NCBI GenBank assembly: GCA_029582165.1
Contig: CM055868.1
Coordinates: forward strand, 13,374,001-13,438,000
Length of the DNA stretch: 64,000 nt
Direction: 5' to 3'
Origin: Portulaca oleracea
Lineage: Eukaryota > Streptophyta > Magnoliopsida > Caryophyllales > Portulacaceae
The position numbers and the translations under genes are program-made. Under the pieces are notes generated by a model. That model did no database searches, had not been told where the DNA came from, and saw only the letters and a program-made list of their open reading frames with translations. Positions 12,073 to 22,545 of this stretch are shown here, piece after piece (position 1 is the stretch's first letter; every line of letters starts with the position of its first letter).

Positions 12073-12074
12073 GT

Positions 12075-13330
12075 TGATGCATATTTTTCATGAAAAGGGT
12101 GATGTCTGTAGATGTTTTCTACCCGAAAGATAAACACTGGCAATTTCAATCACAAACCCCCAAATTTTATCAACCAAACATCTTAAAAGTTAACACAAAC
12201 ATAAAGGAATGTGTGTATTCAATCACCAAGACTATCAACAAGCTTCACCAAATCATAAATAAAACGTAAAATAACAAAGATAGGATCATCCTAAAGGCAT
12301 ACAACCAAATGATCTTAGAAAAGATGAGACTTGCTTAAAGGATCATCCACCACAAGGTTCAACTCTTCAGGAACTCACCACCAATGTGATAAAAAAGAAC
12401 ATCAAGCACAAACTAAAGATGGAAGCTCAATCACCACCAATAATGAGGCTATAGATTAAAAGAGAGACATTTTCGAGCGGTCTCAAAAATACCCAATATT
12501 TTCATCAAAATCTAAGTATCTCCTTCCCGAAGCATTAGAATTTAAGCAAAGGCATTTTGGGTTATTCCCACGTAGAACTCAAATCTAAAAGCCACAAAGA
12601 ACCTATTACAAAGCATCAAGGGTCGAGATTAAAAGTCCTAAAACATCATAGATGGAGAAGGGTAATTAGGAAAAATTAAATGATAAATTATAAAAGACCC
12701 AAAGATATAAACCAATGAGACGTGGCGATTGAAATTCCTAGAAATCTTGATTGACACGATCATGCCATGTGATCTGCACGATCATGCCGCCTGTCTTCTC
12801 TTCCCTTGAAGGCTTGAAATTGCATATGGCACGATCATGTGCTGGGATGGCACAATTGTGCAGCTTTGTCCTAGCTCAGGTCTGAGGTATGTTCTACGGA
12901 TGACACGATCGTGTGTTATGGTGGCATGATCGTGGCTTGTTCTCGGGAGGGGGATCACGCTCATGCACCCATATGGCATGACATGCCATCTCTTCTTAGC
13001 ATATATCCCCTTATTTCGATAGTTGCACGATCGTGCGGTTGGCAGCACGAATGTAATATGCAACCTTTATTCTATTCTTTTAAGTTCTCCAATAACTCCC
13101 ATGTTGACCTGATTCAACTTCTATTGTTTTCTGAGGGCCCTACACTCCTATTGGAGAGCCCGGAGGGCCTCGGGAACACCCCATTTCACTTGAACACCCC
13201 CTTGGTACCCCTAGACCGACCAAATCGAATCGAGAATAGAAGGTTGATATCAGTCTAAGGTCTTGGGTGGCGATTTTGAGGATAGCTTCTTCTCCGGGAT
13301 CTGGGATGAATAATTGGACCCAATAGACAG
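12075..13330 (-). repeat. 5' LTR of the old gypsy fragment (right edge approximate)
   Basis: The LTR begins (plus-strand reading) TGATGCATATTT just outside the primer site. It contains a cluster of short perfect palindromes between 12740 and 13045: GCACAATTGTGC at 12850, ACACGATCGTGT at 12903 and GCACGATCGTGC at 13025. The distal edge is uncertain because no second LTR is in the window. The ORFs here are shadows of these palindromes. Confidence 0.45.
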
Positions 13331-13369
13331 AAGGGGTGAGGTCTGCAAAACTCTTTTTAAGCTCTAAAG

Positions 13370-14290
13370 ATGAAAGAAGAAAGATCATATTCTCAACACA
13401 TCAAGATTGGAGAAGAAGAATCCAAAACATATATTAAAAGAGATGCAACTAAGGGAAAGGCATGTGACCCGTTTCTTTGTGAAAAAGAAAAAGAGTTGCA
13501 AAGAATGCAAGCTAGATATCTAGCGCAAAGACATGTTATTCAAACCACAAGGAAAAGAATTATCCAAAGAATTTCTTAAATCGATATGAATGATCCATTC
13601 TACACTGAATATCAAAAGATCAATGAAATTACCTACACAAAGATATTAGAATTTCAAACATATTTTACTCCATTGGAGAATCCAATTTTCCAAGGATGCT
13701 CGCCACAAAAGCAGACCCAGACTTGATATACTAGTTTTACAAGAATGAATACCTTGACCTTGTTTACCAAGATGAAAACCTCACCTAATTATCAAAGTTT
13801 CCTCCTGTAGTTTTCAAAATGTTGATGGATTTTAGATCCTTAACTACAAGATATATTTATGTGAAATTTTCAATCATTCCCCCAAATGAGATGAAGAAAC
13901 CAAAGAGGTTTATCAGACTATATCTATGATCGAGGTTGAAACTGTGCCAAAAGGCTACCAAGCTCAAGGAACCTTAATAAAGACATTTAGGCCATTCAAG
14001 TTCAATCTTCTAGGAGTACAATATAAGAGGATAAACAAAGTTGTTGTCGTAGAAAGTCTTAGTGAAAAGAGTTACGGAAATGGATTTAGATCTCTGTATT
14101 ACACCGAAGACAAAAACCTCATCATTATCACCAAAAGGAAAACCAAGCCCGACTACTTTGATGAGAAACCTTTTCATTTTTTATTTCTATGCTCTCGACC
14201 CATGGAGATTTAAAGGCAACATCATTGTAAGAAGAAATTATGCATACTATGAAGACAAGATAGCTACGCCAAAAACATGAAAAATCCACA
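13370..14290 (+). pseudogene. Degraded coding remnant, possibly of a retroelement
   Basis: Three open stretches on the plus strand (13370-13579, 13926-14213, and a shifted frame to 14280) form one decayed coding region with at least one frameshift near 14170 and several stops. The peptide is basic and charged near 13500 (RMQARYLAQRHVIQTTRKR). Downstream, at 14449-14458, lies CCTATAAATA followed by a short leader-like region, an arrangement seen in retroelements and endogenous pararetroviruses. No reverse transcriptase or protease motif is visible, so the family is not assigned. Confidence 0.3.
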
Positions 14291-14964
14291 TCAAACTACG
14301 TACAGTTACATCACCAGGAGAATGTTGCAAAGAATATATTATTTAATTATGAAATATCAGAAAGCATTTACGAGTAGAAGATGAGTAGTTTAGAGGAGAA
14401 CATAAGGAATTATGTAATCACTTATGTAAAGAGGAAGCTTTTCCCCCTATAAATATGTAAAGTGTCAATGAAGAAGGCACGGACAATTTGAGGGAGCATC
14501 AGTCATTCAAATTTATTTTTTTCATAGTCTTTGTAACCATATTCGAAATTTTTCCCTTTTGGGAAAATAGTAATAAAATAAGTATGTTTTCTTAAATTTC
14601 AATGTTTTTGTATCTTCCAAATTCAGAGAGAAAAGTAGATTGTGAGGTTAAAAAGTCAAAGTAAAACCAATAGGACTTTAGAAGGAGTGGTGGCAGGCTG
14701 AAATATTTCATAAAGAGAAAGGTATAAATTTATTTATAGTTTATGAATTCAGTTTATTTTATTCTGTAAGTACCAAATTTTAATCTTGATAAGAATCTCG
14801 TTCATTTGAATTTGATACTTTGTTACAAATTTGCTCTCTACACAAGTTGTCATAACCTTGACATTAATGACATCAAAGCCTATTACCCCTAATGAAACCA
14901 ATCAAAATGAATGAAGAATATGATAAACAAGTTTATAAAAGAACCTTAAATATGAATTTAGAAG
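14291..14964. other. AT-rich flank with an isolated TATA box
   Basis: Contains CCTATAAATATG at about 14449-14460 and otherwise no feature. It ends at the target duplication AGAAG (14960-14964) of the large minus-strand gypsy element. Confidence 0.4.
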
Positions 14965-15842
14965 TGGAGCGTATGCGTGGAGGGAGATAATAAGCTTGAG
15001 TAATAACTTCACAAATCATCCTTGAACATTAGCCTTGAACACCATAAGTTTGAATAGGGCCCTTGGATAAAGGATGAAATCCACCACCAAAAGCTAACAA
15101 CCCACCATGATTATGATAAAGGAAACCACCAAATAATCAATATAGGAAAGACTTGAACACCACCAAACAATGCTTGGATAAAGTAATAAAGATTTAGGGC
15201 AAGAGGCTTGGGGAGCACTCATTCATTTCATTTCATAATCAGCATAATCTGCCTTAGAAAATGTGTAAACAGGGTATTTATACTAAGTAACAATATTAGG
15301 CCAAAACTTAGCGTTTTAACAAAGAGGACACGCGAATCAACAGCGTCATCGCGTGCGCGACGACCTTCTGCCCCAAACACTCCTTTGTTTGCTGTGGTCT
15401 GTCGCGGGCGCTACCTGATGAGACGCGGGCGCGATTGCCTGTTGCTGAACATTCCTTCGCCTGCCAATGTGAGGTAGCGGGCGCTACCGATTTGGTCGCG
15501 GGCGCGACATGCTGCTGACTACAGACGTTGCTTCTTCTTTGAACTTTATTGATCCCGGGCTACGCCCGAACCCCGATACCTCCTAGCTTCCAATCTCAGT
15601 ACGACCCGGTTCGGTCCCGAGGCCTTCAGGGTCGGTGGATCAAACGAGCCTTCCTATAAGGTCTCGGGGCCCATCCATTGGATGGCCGCCCATCCATTGG
15701 ATGGCCGCCCATCCATTGGATGGCCGAGACTAACCTTGCAACTCCGAAAGTTACCAAGAATTGTAGCTCAAGGTTCGATGTAGTCGAGGCGGCTCGCTTG
15801 GCTGAGATCATAAGAGTTGAGAATGGAACCCGGATCTCTTCA
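14965..15842 (-). repeat. 3' LTR of the CRM-like element
   Basis: 878 bp, TG...CA in plus reading. It matches 20599-20761 plus 40512-41241 throughout. It contains a minus-strand TATAAATA box (plus 15272-15279), a palindrome cluster at 15340-15510, and three tandem copies of a 19-bp unit with internal dyad CCATCC-ATT-GGATGG (15670-15726). The partner LTR has one copy (41107-41125). Confidence 0.9.
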
Positions 15843-15858
15843 TCCTCCCCTTCTTAAA
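15843..15858 (-). other. Polypurine tract of the CRM-like element
   Basis: Minus strand AAGAAGGGGAGGA ends directly at the LTR, the normal plus-strand primer position for reverse transcription. Confidence 0.8.
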
Positions 15859-16966
15859 GAAGATTTGCCCTCAAATCGATGTCGGGTTCAACATCTTCGA
15901 TGTAAGGCGAAAGATCCCCGGCATTGAAAGTAGAGGAGATACCCATATCACCCGGAAGATCAAGTTTATAAGCATTGTCATTCACCTTGGCCAAGATCTT
16001 GAACGGTCCTTCGCTTCGTGGCATAAGTTTACTACTCCTCCGGGAAGGAAACCGTTCCTTTCTCAAGTGGAGCCAAACCAAGTCACCGGGTTTGAAGGTG
16101 ACACCGTGGCGATGCTTGTTGACTCGGGACTTGTAAAGCTCATTGGTGCGCTCGATCTTCTCACGAATTTGCTGGTGAAGCTTTTGGATCTCGACGGCCT
16201 TCTAACTTGCTTCAAAACTAGCCCTCGACTATAATGGAAGAGGAAGGAGCTCGATAAGAGTAATAGGGTTGACCCCGTAGCATGTCTCGAAGGGCGAGTG
16301 CCCCGTAGCAAAACAAGGGGCTCGGTTGTAGGCAAATTCGGCGTGACACAACTTGGTATCCCAATCCTGTAAACTTTATCTCACAAGACCCCGAAGCAAT
16401 GTAGTGAGTGTCTTGTTAGTCACCCCAGTTTGACCATCCGTTTGAGGGTGATGCAACGTGCTAAAAAGGAGCTTCGTTCCAAGGAGCTTCTATAAAGACC
16501 TCCAGAAATGACTCATGAACTTTGTGTCGCGATCTGAGACAATAGTCTTTGGAACACCATGCAATTGCACTATCCCCCGAAAGAAAATATTAGCGATGTG
16601 GGTGGCATCATTAGTCTTTTCGCAAGCAATGAAATGCGCCATCTTGGAGAAGCGATCCACGACGACACGTATTGCATCTTTACCACGCATGGTTCGAGGA
16701 AGAGCCACAATAAATTCGTACTCAAGTGCTCCCATGGACCATTCGGAATAGGAAGGGGTGTATATAGCCCTTGGTGGAATTGACTTTTGGCATGGTGGCA
16801 AGAAACACACTTGGATATCACATCCTACACATCGCCTCCCATCTTCGGCAAGTAAAAATGTTCCTTTAGCATGTCGATGGTCTTGTTGATGCCGAAATGA
16901 CTGGCAAGACCACCCCCGTGAACCTCTTGCATTAGCAGTTTCCTCAACGGGCATTTGGGAGCACAC
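15854..16966 (-). pseudogene. Integrase region of the CRM-like element (broken)
   Basis: The core fold is visible at 16966-16490: [15 protein letters not shown], then [14 protein letters not shown], then [10 protein letters not shown]. The D of the first block has been lost ([10 protein letters not shown] in another frame, MGALEYEF here), and the reading frame changes several times. The C-terminal part at 16081-15854 keeps VWLHLRKERFPSRR, GPFKILAKVNDNAYKLDLP and TFNAGDLSPY, the GPF-containing end typical of gypsy integrases. No chromodomain is convincing after it. The product would have joined element cDNA to host DNA; it is inactive here. Confidence 0.75.
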
Positions 16967-17009
16967 AGCTGTTACCCTTTAAAAGAATCCCGTCTTGTAG
17001 TAAGTAGGG

Positions 17010-18240
17010 TCAATCACCACCACCAAGGTGTGATTTGAAGTCCTCATCCTCCTTGTAGAACAACCTCATGTGTTGGAACCCAAGGACCCTCGCCTCAACC
17101 ACCGAAAGGAGAGAATGTCTCCTAGAAAGTGCATCGGCAACCATGTTGACACCCCACTTCTTATACTTTGCCACAAATTTAAAACTTTGAAGAAACTCAA
17201 CCCACTTAGCATGGCGAGTATTGAGTTTGTGTTGTCCATTCAAATACCTGAGAGCTTCGTTATCCGAATGAAGGACAAACTGGCTAGGTCTCAAGTAGTG
17301 GGACCAGTGATCGAGGGCTCGCACGAGAGAGTAGAATTCCTTGTCATAAGTAGAATAATTCTTCCTTGATTCGCTGAGTTTCTCGCTAAAGTAAGCGATG
17401 GGGTGACGATTTTGCATAAGAACGGCCCCAATGCCAACTCCACTAGCATCGCAATCAACCTCGAAGACTTGTGTGAAGTCCAGAAGGGCAAGTATCGAAG
17501 CCTCACATAATAGAGTCTTAAGCTTCTCAAATGCCTCTTGAGTCGCTCAGGTCCACTCAAAGGAGTCCTTCTTCATACACTCGGTAATAGGTGCGATAAG
17601 GGTGCTAAAGCCCTTAATGAACCAACGATAAAACGAAGCAAGGCCGTGGAAACCCCTCACCTCCGTGATAGTAGAGGGAGAGGGCCAAGAGCGTATGGCC
17701 TCCACTTTCGAGGGATCCATGGAAATACCCCGATTGGAAACAATATACCCAAGAAATGTGACTTGGGGAGTGCAAAACTCGCACTTCTCTAGCTTGCCGA
17801 AAAGTCGTTGTCGTCGTAAAACTCCGAAAACCAACTCCAAATGTGAAAGATGCTCTGCCTCATTCCTTGAATACACTAGGACGTCCTCAAAATAGACACA
17901 ATAAATTTGCTGATGAATGGTCTCAATACCTCGTTCATGAGTCGCATAAACGTGCTATGGGCGTTGGAGAGCCCGAATGGCATGAAGAGCCACTCATACA
18001 ACCCCCCTTTTGTCTTGACTGTCGTCTTCCATTCATCACCTTCCTTCATGCGAATTTGATGATACCCACTCTGAAGGTCGATCTTAGAGAAGATACACGA
18101 GCCATGTAGCTCATCGAGCCTCGGTATGGGAAACCAATATTTGATGGTGATGTTGTTGATGGCCCGACTGTCAACACACATCCGATAAGTACCATCTTTC
18201 TTAGGAACTAGAAGGGTCGGAACGGAACAAGGGCTCATGA
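17010..18240 (-). pseudogene. Reverse transcriptase and RNase H of the CRM-like element (frameshifted)
   Basis: 18238-17876 carries fingers and palm ([53 protein letters not shown]). The frame then shifts just before the catalytic box, which in the next frame reads YFEDVLVYS, so the usual D of the YxDD motif is E as well. RT thumb and connection follow (17876-17547), then RNase H at 17417-17010 ([34 protein letters not shown]). A frameshift and an active-site change together show loss of function. Confidence 0.85.
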
Positions 18241-18313
18241 TCTCCCTAACATAGCCTCTAGATATAAGCTCGTTTACTTGCCATTGTAGCTCCTTGGTTT
18301 CTTGTGGATTACA

Positions 18314-18996
18314 TCAACAAGCCACCTTGTTGGGTAGCGGAGCTCCGGGAATAAGATCGATTTGATGTTTAATGCCCTGAATAGGAGGAAGATCTGGTGG
18401 AAGATCTTCGGGAAACACATCGCGGAACTTGGCAAGAAGAGGGACGACAAGAAGGTGTTGAGGTGTCTCTACCTCACTTCTGTTGGCCTCTAAGAGGAGT
18501 AAGGCGAAAATGGCCTTCCCCTTGCTTAGGGCTCTCTCAACCCGTGTTTCACTCAAGTGTTTAGGCTCCTCACTTGCCACCCCGGGTTTTGGAGGAATAA
18601 TTTCATTTGGTGCCAGTGGCAAAAGCTTAACCCTCTTGCCCCTATAGGTGAAAGAATAAGTATTTTCAACCCATTATGCACAGTTTGCTTGTCGAATTGC
18701 CAAGGACGACCCAACAAAATATGGCATGCGCTCATAGGAACAAAATCACAAACAACGAAATCATCGTAGTTAGTACAATAGTACCAAAAGACAAATTCAC
18801 TAGGACTTTTGGTTACCTTGATGCCATCTCGGTCATTGAGCCACTTGAGAGAATAAGGACGAGGGTGAGGTAATAATGACAATCCAAGCTTCTCAAACAT
18901 ATAAGTAGATGCAATGTTGGTGCAACTCCCGCCATCGATAATAAGATTGCAAACCTTGCCCCGGACGAAACACCGTGAGTGAAAATTGTCTCCCAT
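18314..18996 (-). pseudogene. Retroviral-type aspartic protease and linker to RT of the CRM-like element
   Basis: 18996-18553 encodes RGKVCNLIIDGGSCTNIAS, with the DGGS active site used by this gypsy group in place of DTGA, followed by HILLGRPWQFD, the hydrophobic-hydrophobic-G of retropepsins. Downstream (18622-18314) is the linker AKFRDVFPEDLPPDLPPIQG, leading into RT. An extra stop separates the linker from RT. Confidence 0.8.
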
Positions 18997-19184
18997 TGGG
19001 CCTTGTTGAGAGGGGTTTCATGAGCATGCAAAACCCTCCTCAAAACAAGTGCGCCTCCATGTACGGGTGGTATGGGAGCGGCGTTCTCCTCTTCACTGGT
19101 AACCTCTTCCTCAACCACCACTTCAGAATCGTCTTGAGCCATTTGAAGCTCCTCATCGATCTCTTGCACTTTTTGAAGGGTCAA

Positions 19185-20100
19185 AGTACGACGACTTGGA
19201 CAATCAGCCTAAAAATGACCATACCCTTGGCATTTGAAACACTTTTTCCCTTCCATCCGACGTGGAGGTTCAGTCAGAGAAGGCTTAGCAATTCCTTTTC
19301 CCTTGTCCGTTCTAGGTGCCGAAGTGAATTGAGGAGTTTCAACGGATTTCGGGGTGCCTGAATAAGGAGGGGGTCGGCTAGTCGGTGGAAGGTAGGCTCG
19401 TGGTGCCAACTTGGAGATAGCCTTTTCCTTCCTTCGTTGCTCAACCCGGAGTGCCAAACTGCACAAGTCATCCATAGAATAGTAGGGCTAAATTTCAATT
19501 TTCATGGCAACCGCGGGATACAAACCATTCAAGAATCGCATCATTGTTTGTTCTTCTGGTTCTTGGAGGTCGCTTTTGATAAGAAGCTGCTCGAACTCCA
19601 GAATAGAATCGCTCAGAGTCCTCTTGCCCTGGGTGCATGAGAGCATATAACTTCCTCAAGACATCCTGCTTGTAGGTGTTGGGCAAGAAACGGTGGTTCA
19701 TCAATTGTTTGAGCCGTGTCCAAGTAGTAATTCTCGCTCGACCTTGCCGAGCGCGTTGCGATTTCACATTTTCAAACCAAAGTGAAGCGGCTTTAGTGAG
19801 CTTCAAACTAGCGATCTTGAACGATTTCTCGTCATCGTCTTCCTTGGTTTCAAAGATCTTATTCATCAACTGGATTCATTCAAGGTATTCTTCCGGATCA
19901 TTGAAACCATTGAACTCGGGGATGTCGATCTTGGCGTCTTGGAAATCGACACGAGGGGGCATATCATGCACTTTTCGATGAGGTCAACGTCGAGGGGAGC
20001 CTCTAGCATCGTCACTCGACTCAAAGTTGGGAGGAGGACGGATAGGGCTTTGTGCGCACCTCCGTCGTTCGAATTGGGGTTGACCTTGACGGTGCGCAGC
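19185..20100 (-). pseudogene. gag of the CRM-like element with a stop in the zinc knuckle
   Basis: 19981-19495 gives the capsid-like gag domain (KIASLKLTKAASLWFENVKSQ, QLMNHRFLPNTYKQDVLRKLYAL), followed by a proline-rich linker and the nucleocapsid knuckle CFKCQGYGHF. The next codon is TAG, then ADCPSRRTL. The CCHC knuckle is therefore cut between H and the last C by one C-to-T type change. Another frame break lies near 19500. Confidence 0.8.
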
Positions 20101-20585
20101 CATGTGGTTCACTTAGGCCGCAAGGTCCCGAAGAGCATGCTCGATAGTGGAGTACTAATTCTCAATGGAGGTGAGTTGGTTCTCGACATCTAGAGCTTGT
20201 GGGTTTCTACGGTGGCTTGGTTCCTCTCGATTGGAGTGAACTTCTTCGTCCACATCGAGGGAAGGGTAAAGGATGTGTTTGAGATGTTTTTGTGGAGTTT
20301 GGGGGTTTTCTTGGAGTTAGCTAGTGTTTGGCTAAGGGTTCTTTGTGTTTTTCTCACTTGGACATTTCATCGAAAACCTTCCGTGCACTATTTTCCAACT
20401 TCTCCTCAAAACTCCAATATGCTTCAAAATCAACAAACACAATAGCAATAACAACTTCTCCAACACACTTGGAGGCACAGGGAATGGGGAACACCAATAT
20501 TCAATCAAATCTAACAAAAGACAACTCTACTAGCAACGAACAATACAAAAATGAGCACAAAAATCAAGCTAATGCAAACCTTGAA

Positions 20586-20596
20586 CTCTAATACCA
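20586..20596 (-). other. Primer binding site of the CRM-like element
   Basis: Minus strand TGGTATTAGAG, two bases from the LTR end, is one change from the tRNA-iMet primer site TGGTATCAGAG. Confidence 0.8.
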
Positions 20597-20598
20597 AA

Positions 20599-20761
20599 TG
20601 GAGCATATGCGAGGAGGGAGATAATAAGCTTGAGTAATAACTTCACAAATCATCCTTGAACATTAGCCTTGAACACCATAAGTTTGAATAGGACCCTTGG
20701 ATAAAGGATGAAATCCACCACCAAAAGCTAACAACCCCCCCATGATTATCATAAAGGAAAC
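20599..20761 (-). repeat. 5' LTR of the CRM-like element, left piece
   Basis: Matches the first 163 bases of the LTR at 14965. It is interrupted by the Tat element after GAAAC (20757-20761), the left target duplication of that insertion. The LTR resumes at 40512. Confidence 0.9.
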
Positions 20762-22526
20762 TGTAGACACCAAAAATGGGTCTATCGGATTTTTCAGCAT
20801 TCCCGGGATCGGAAATAAAATTCAAGCGAATATGATGTGTTGGGCCAAAATAGCAGATAGCCAGCACGCATCAAATCAGGCTCTGGGCTCAAACGAAGGC
20901 TGGCGCGGGTTTATCAGGCTCTGGGCTCAAACGAAGGCTGGCGCGGATTTATCAGGCTTTGGGCTCAAACGTGGGCTGGCGCGGATTCAATTGGGCCAAA
21001 ACCTAGGGGTTGGCGCGGATTCTGCTCGACCCGGCCCATCAGGTTTGCGCGGATCCCGTTCGACCCGGCCTTATAGGTTGGGGTGGATCCGGCTTTGGTA
21101 TCGGGTCACAGGGTCGCGCGGATCCGGTCAAATTTGACGGTTAATAGCGGTTAATCAACGATTCGCGGCGATTCGAAACCGCCAACCACGGCGATTGCGG
21201 GGTCCGCGCGGTTGGCGATAATCGCCAATCACCGTGAATCGCCTCAACCGCCGTTGACTGCTGATGACCGACCTTTTCCCCATGGCTATATAAGGATCCG
21301 CGCGGATCCTTATTTGGGGTTGGTTTTTTCGGTACTCGGGGGTAATTTTGGGCAACTTGACCATACATTTTCCGGTGAGACATCCAGGAATCCGCGCGGA
21401 TTCCTCGCTACTTCCACATCTTCGGCTTATCGGAATCCAAATCCACCGCTGCTTCTAACCCGAATCCGTTTCCGACGACCTATCTTCTACCAGGTCCGCG
21501 CCGATCTGGTATAACCCGTTTTTTTTTTTCCATTTCCTTTCTCGTTTTCTTTCTTTTTTTATTGTATTTAGTTTTATTTCATAAAAATTGTAATAATGTA
21601 GTCGATACGCCCCGCCCGATGTAATTTTTTTTATTTTATTTTGTTTGTTCGTTGAACTTTTATATTATTTCCGTTCAAATTGCATGATTTTCATTCAAAT
21701 TGTGACGACTTTTATTTAGTTCTTTTTTTTAATACCCGACTTAGTATAGGCCGCTTCGGCGGGCGGTGCAAGGGCAACCCCCTACACCGGCTTCTTTACC
21801 CCCGGACCCGTTTTCTTGGTTCGAGACCGGAGTCTTTCCTTTTATTTTGGTTTTTGTTAATTTTACCGTTTTTAAAATTAACTGGCGACTCTACCTTTTT
21901 TTTTATCTTTTTTACCGAAAACAAAAAACAAAAGCCTTTGGCTCGGGCAGGCACTGGATCCGCGCGGATCCAGGCTTTGTGGCCCGTTTTGTTTTTTTTT
22001 TCTCTTTCTCTTGGTTTTTTTCCTTTCTTCTTTTTTTCTCTCGTTTTTAACCAAGTTTTATTTGGATCCGCGCGGATCCGGATACCACTTGGGCCAAAAC
22101 GGATCGCGTGAATCGGTGGAGTTTTGGCCCAAAGGGATCAAGATCCGCGAGCTCCATTTACTTTTGGTTTTGTTTTGAGTGCGAAAGGATCGGATCATGC
22201 GGATCGGATCGATCCGACCGTGTTGCGTTTTTTCTCTTTTTTCTTTCCTTTCGTTTTTTTAAGAAAACCGAGTTTTTTTTTCACTAAGCCGGGCCCGGAT
22301 CCGCGTGGATCCGGCCTAATAGGCTCCGTCCATTTTTATTCTTTTGTTCTTTCGGCTTTCTTTTTTTCTTTTCTTTTGTTTTTTTATTTTCTTTTGACAA
22401 ACTTTTTATTTTTTTATTTATTCATTTTTTAGTTTTATCGTGTCTCACCCCTTAAACCAAATAAGCAACCCTACGTCGACTCGACCTTCCGTGGGGGACC
22501 GTGCCCTCCGGGACGCGGGCCCTACA
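20762..22526 (+). repeat. 5' LTR of the Tat element
   Basis: 1765 bp with TGTAG...CTACA termini. It holds GC-rich dyad motifs (cores at 21296, 21390, 21958 and 22066), a TATA box at 21287-21293, and a U-rich second half. It is nearly identical to the 3' LTR except in three short GC-rich intervals (about 21020-21057, 21144-21240 and 22081-22220), where the two differ heavily. Many short ORFs in both LTRs are duplicates of each other and are not genes. Confidence 0.95.
21287..21313 (+). promoter_or_regulatory. LTR TATA box fused to a 24-bp perfect palindrome
   Basis: CTATATAAGG is followed directly by ATCCGCGCGGAT. The perfect dyad runs 21290-21313, centred at 21301/21302, and its left arm includes the last bases of the TATA box. 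The same arrangement is kept at 39242-39268 in the 3' LTR. The start site would lie about 30 bases on, near 21320. Whether the dyad binds a factor or forms a hairpin in RNA is inference. Confidence 0.7.
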
Positions 22527-22527
22527 G

Positions 22528-22545
22528 TGGCGACTCCACTGGGGA
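22528..22545 (+). other. Primer binding site of the Tat element
   Basis: TGGCGACTCCACTGGGGA begins one base after the 5' LTR. To my knowledge this matches the tRNA-Arg-type site reported for Ogre-like elements rather than the common iMet site. The exact tRNA should be confirmed against tRNA 3' ends. Confidence 0.75.

Larger units (their letters stand above)
9520..12073 (-). pseudogene. Old Ty3/gypsy fragment: gag and protease, no pol
   Basis: On the minus strand, a gag-like piece lies at 10709-10488 (residues such as SEYIREVERLLMKCETQESQ and ARFLNGI, the pattern of the retrotransposon gag domain). Downstream, at about 10200-10080, is a protease with the active-site sequence VIIDNGSSTNVAS. 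These sit in different frames with stops between them. A PBS-like sequence at 12061-12072 marks the 5' end. RT, RNase H and integrase are absent: the fragment is cut off near 9520, next to the truncated Mutator-like copy. A MITE (11563-11915) is inserted in the leader. The protease resembles that of the larger minus-strand element at 14965-41241. Confidence 0.6.

Noticed and set aside
13370..14600. Confident call of an endogenous pararetrovirus
   Set aside because: A TATA box and leader-like region follow a decayed ORF, but no RT, protease, coat or movement motif could be recognised.
18975..19361. Plus-strand ORFs opposite the CRM-like gag and pol
   Set aside because: Shadows of the minus-strand coding region, as are those at 16515-18873 and 19437-20193.
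21680..22432. Long F-rich plus-strand ORFs in both Tat LTRs (also 39640-40267)
   Set aside because: They lie in U-rich LTR sequence, are duplicated only because the LTRs are, and have no domain or stable frame between copies.
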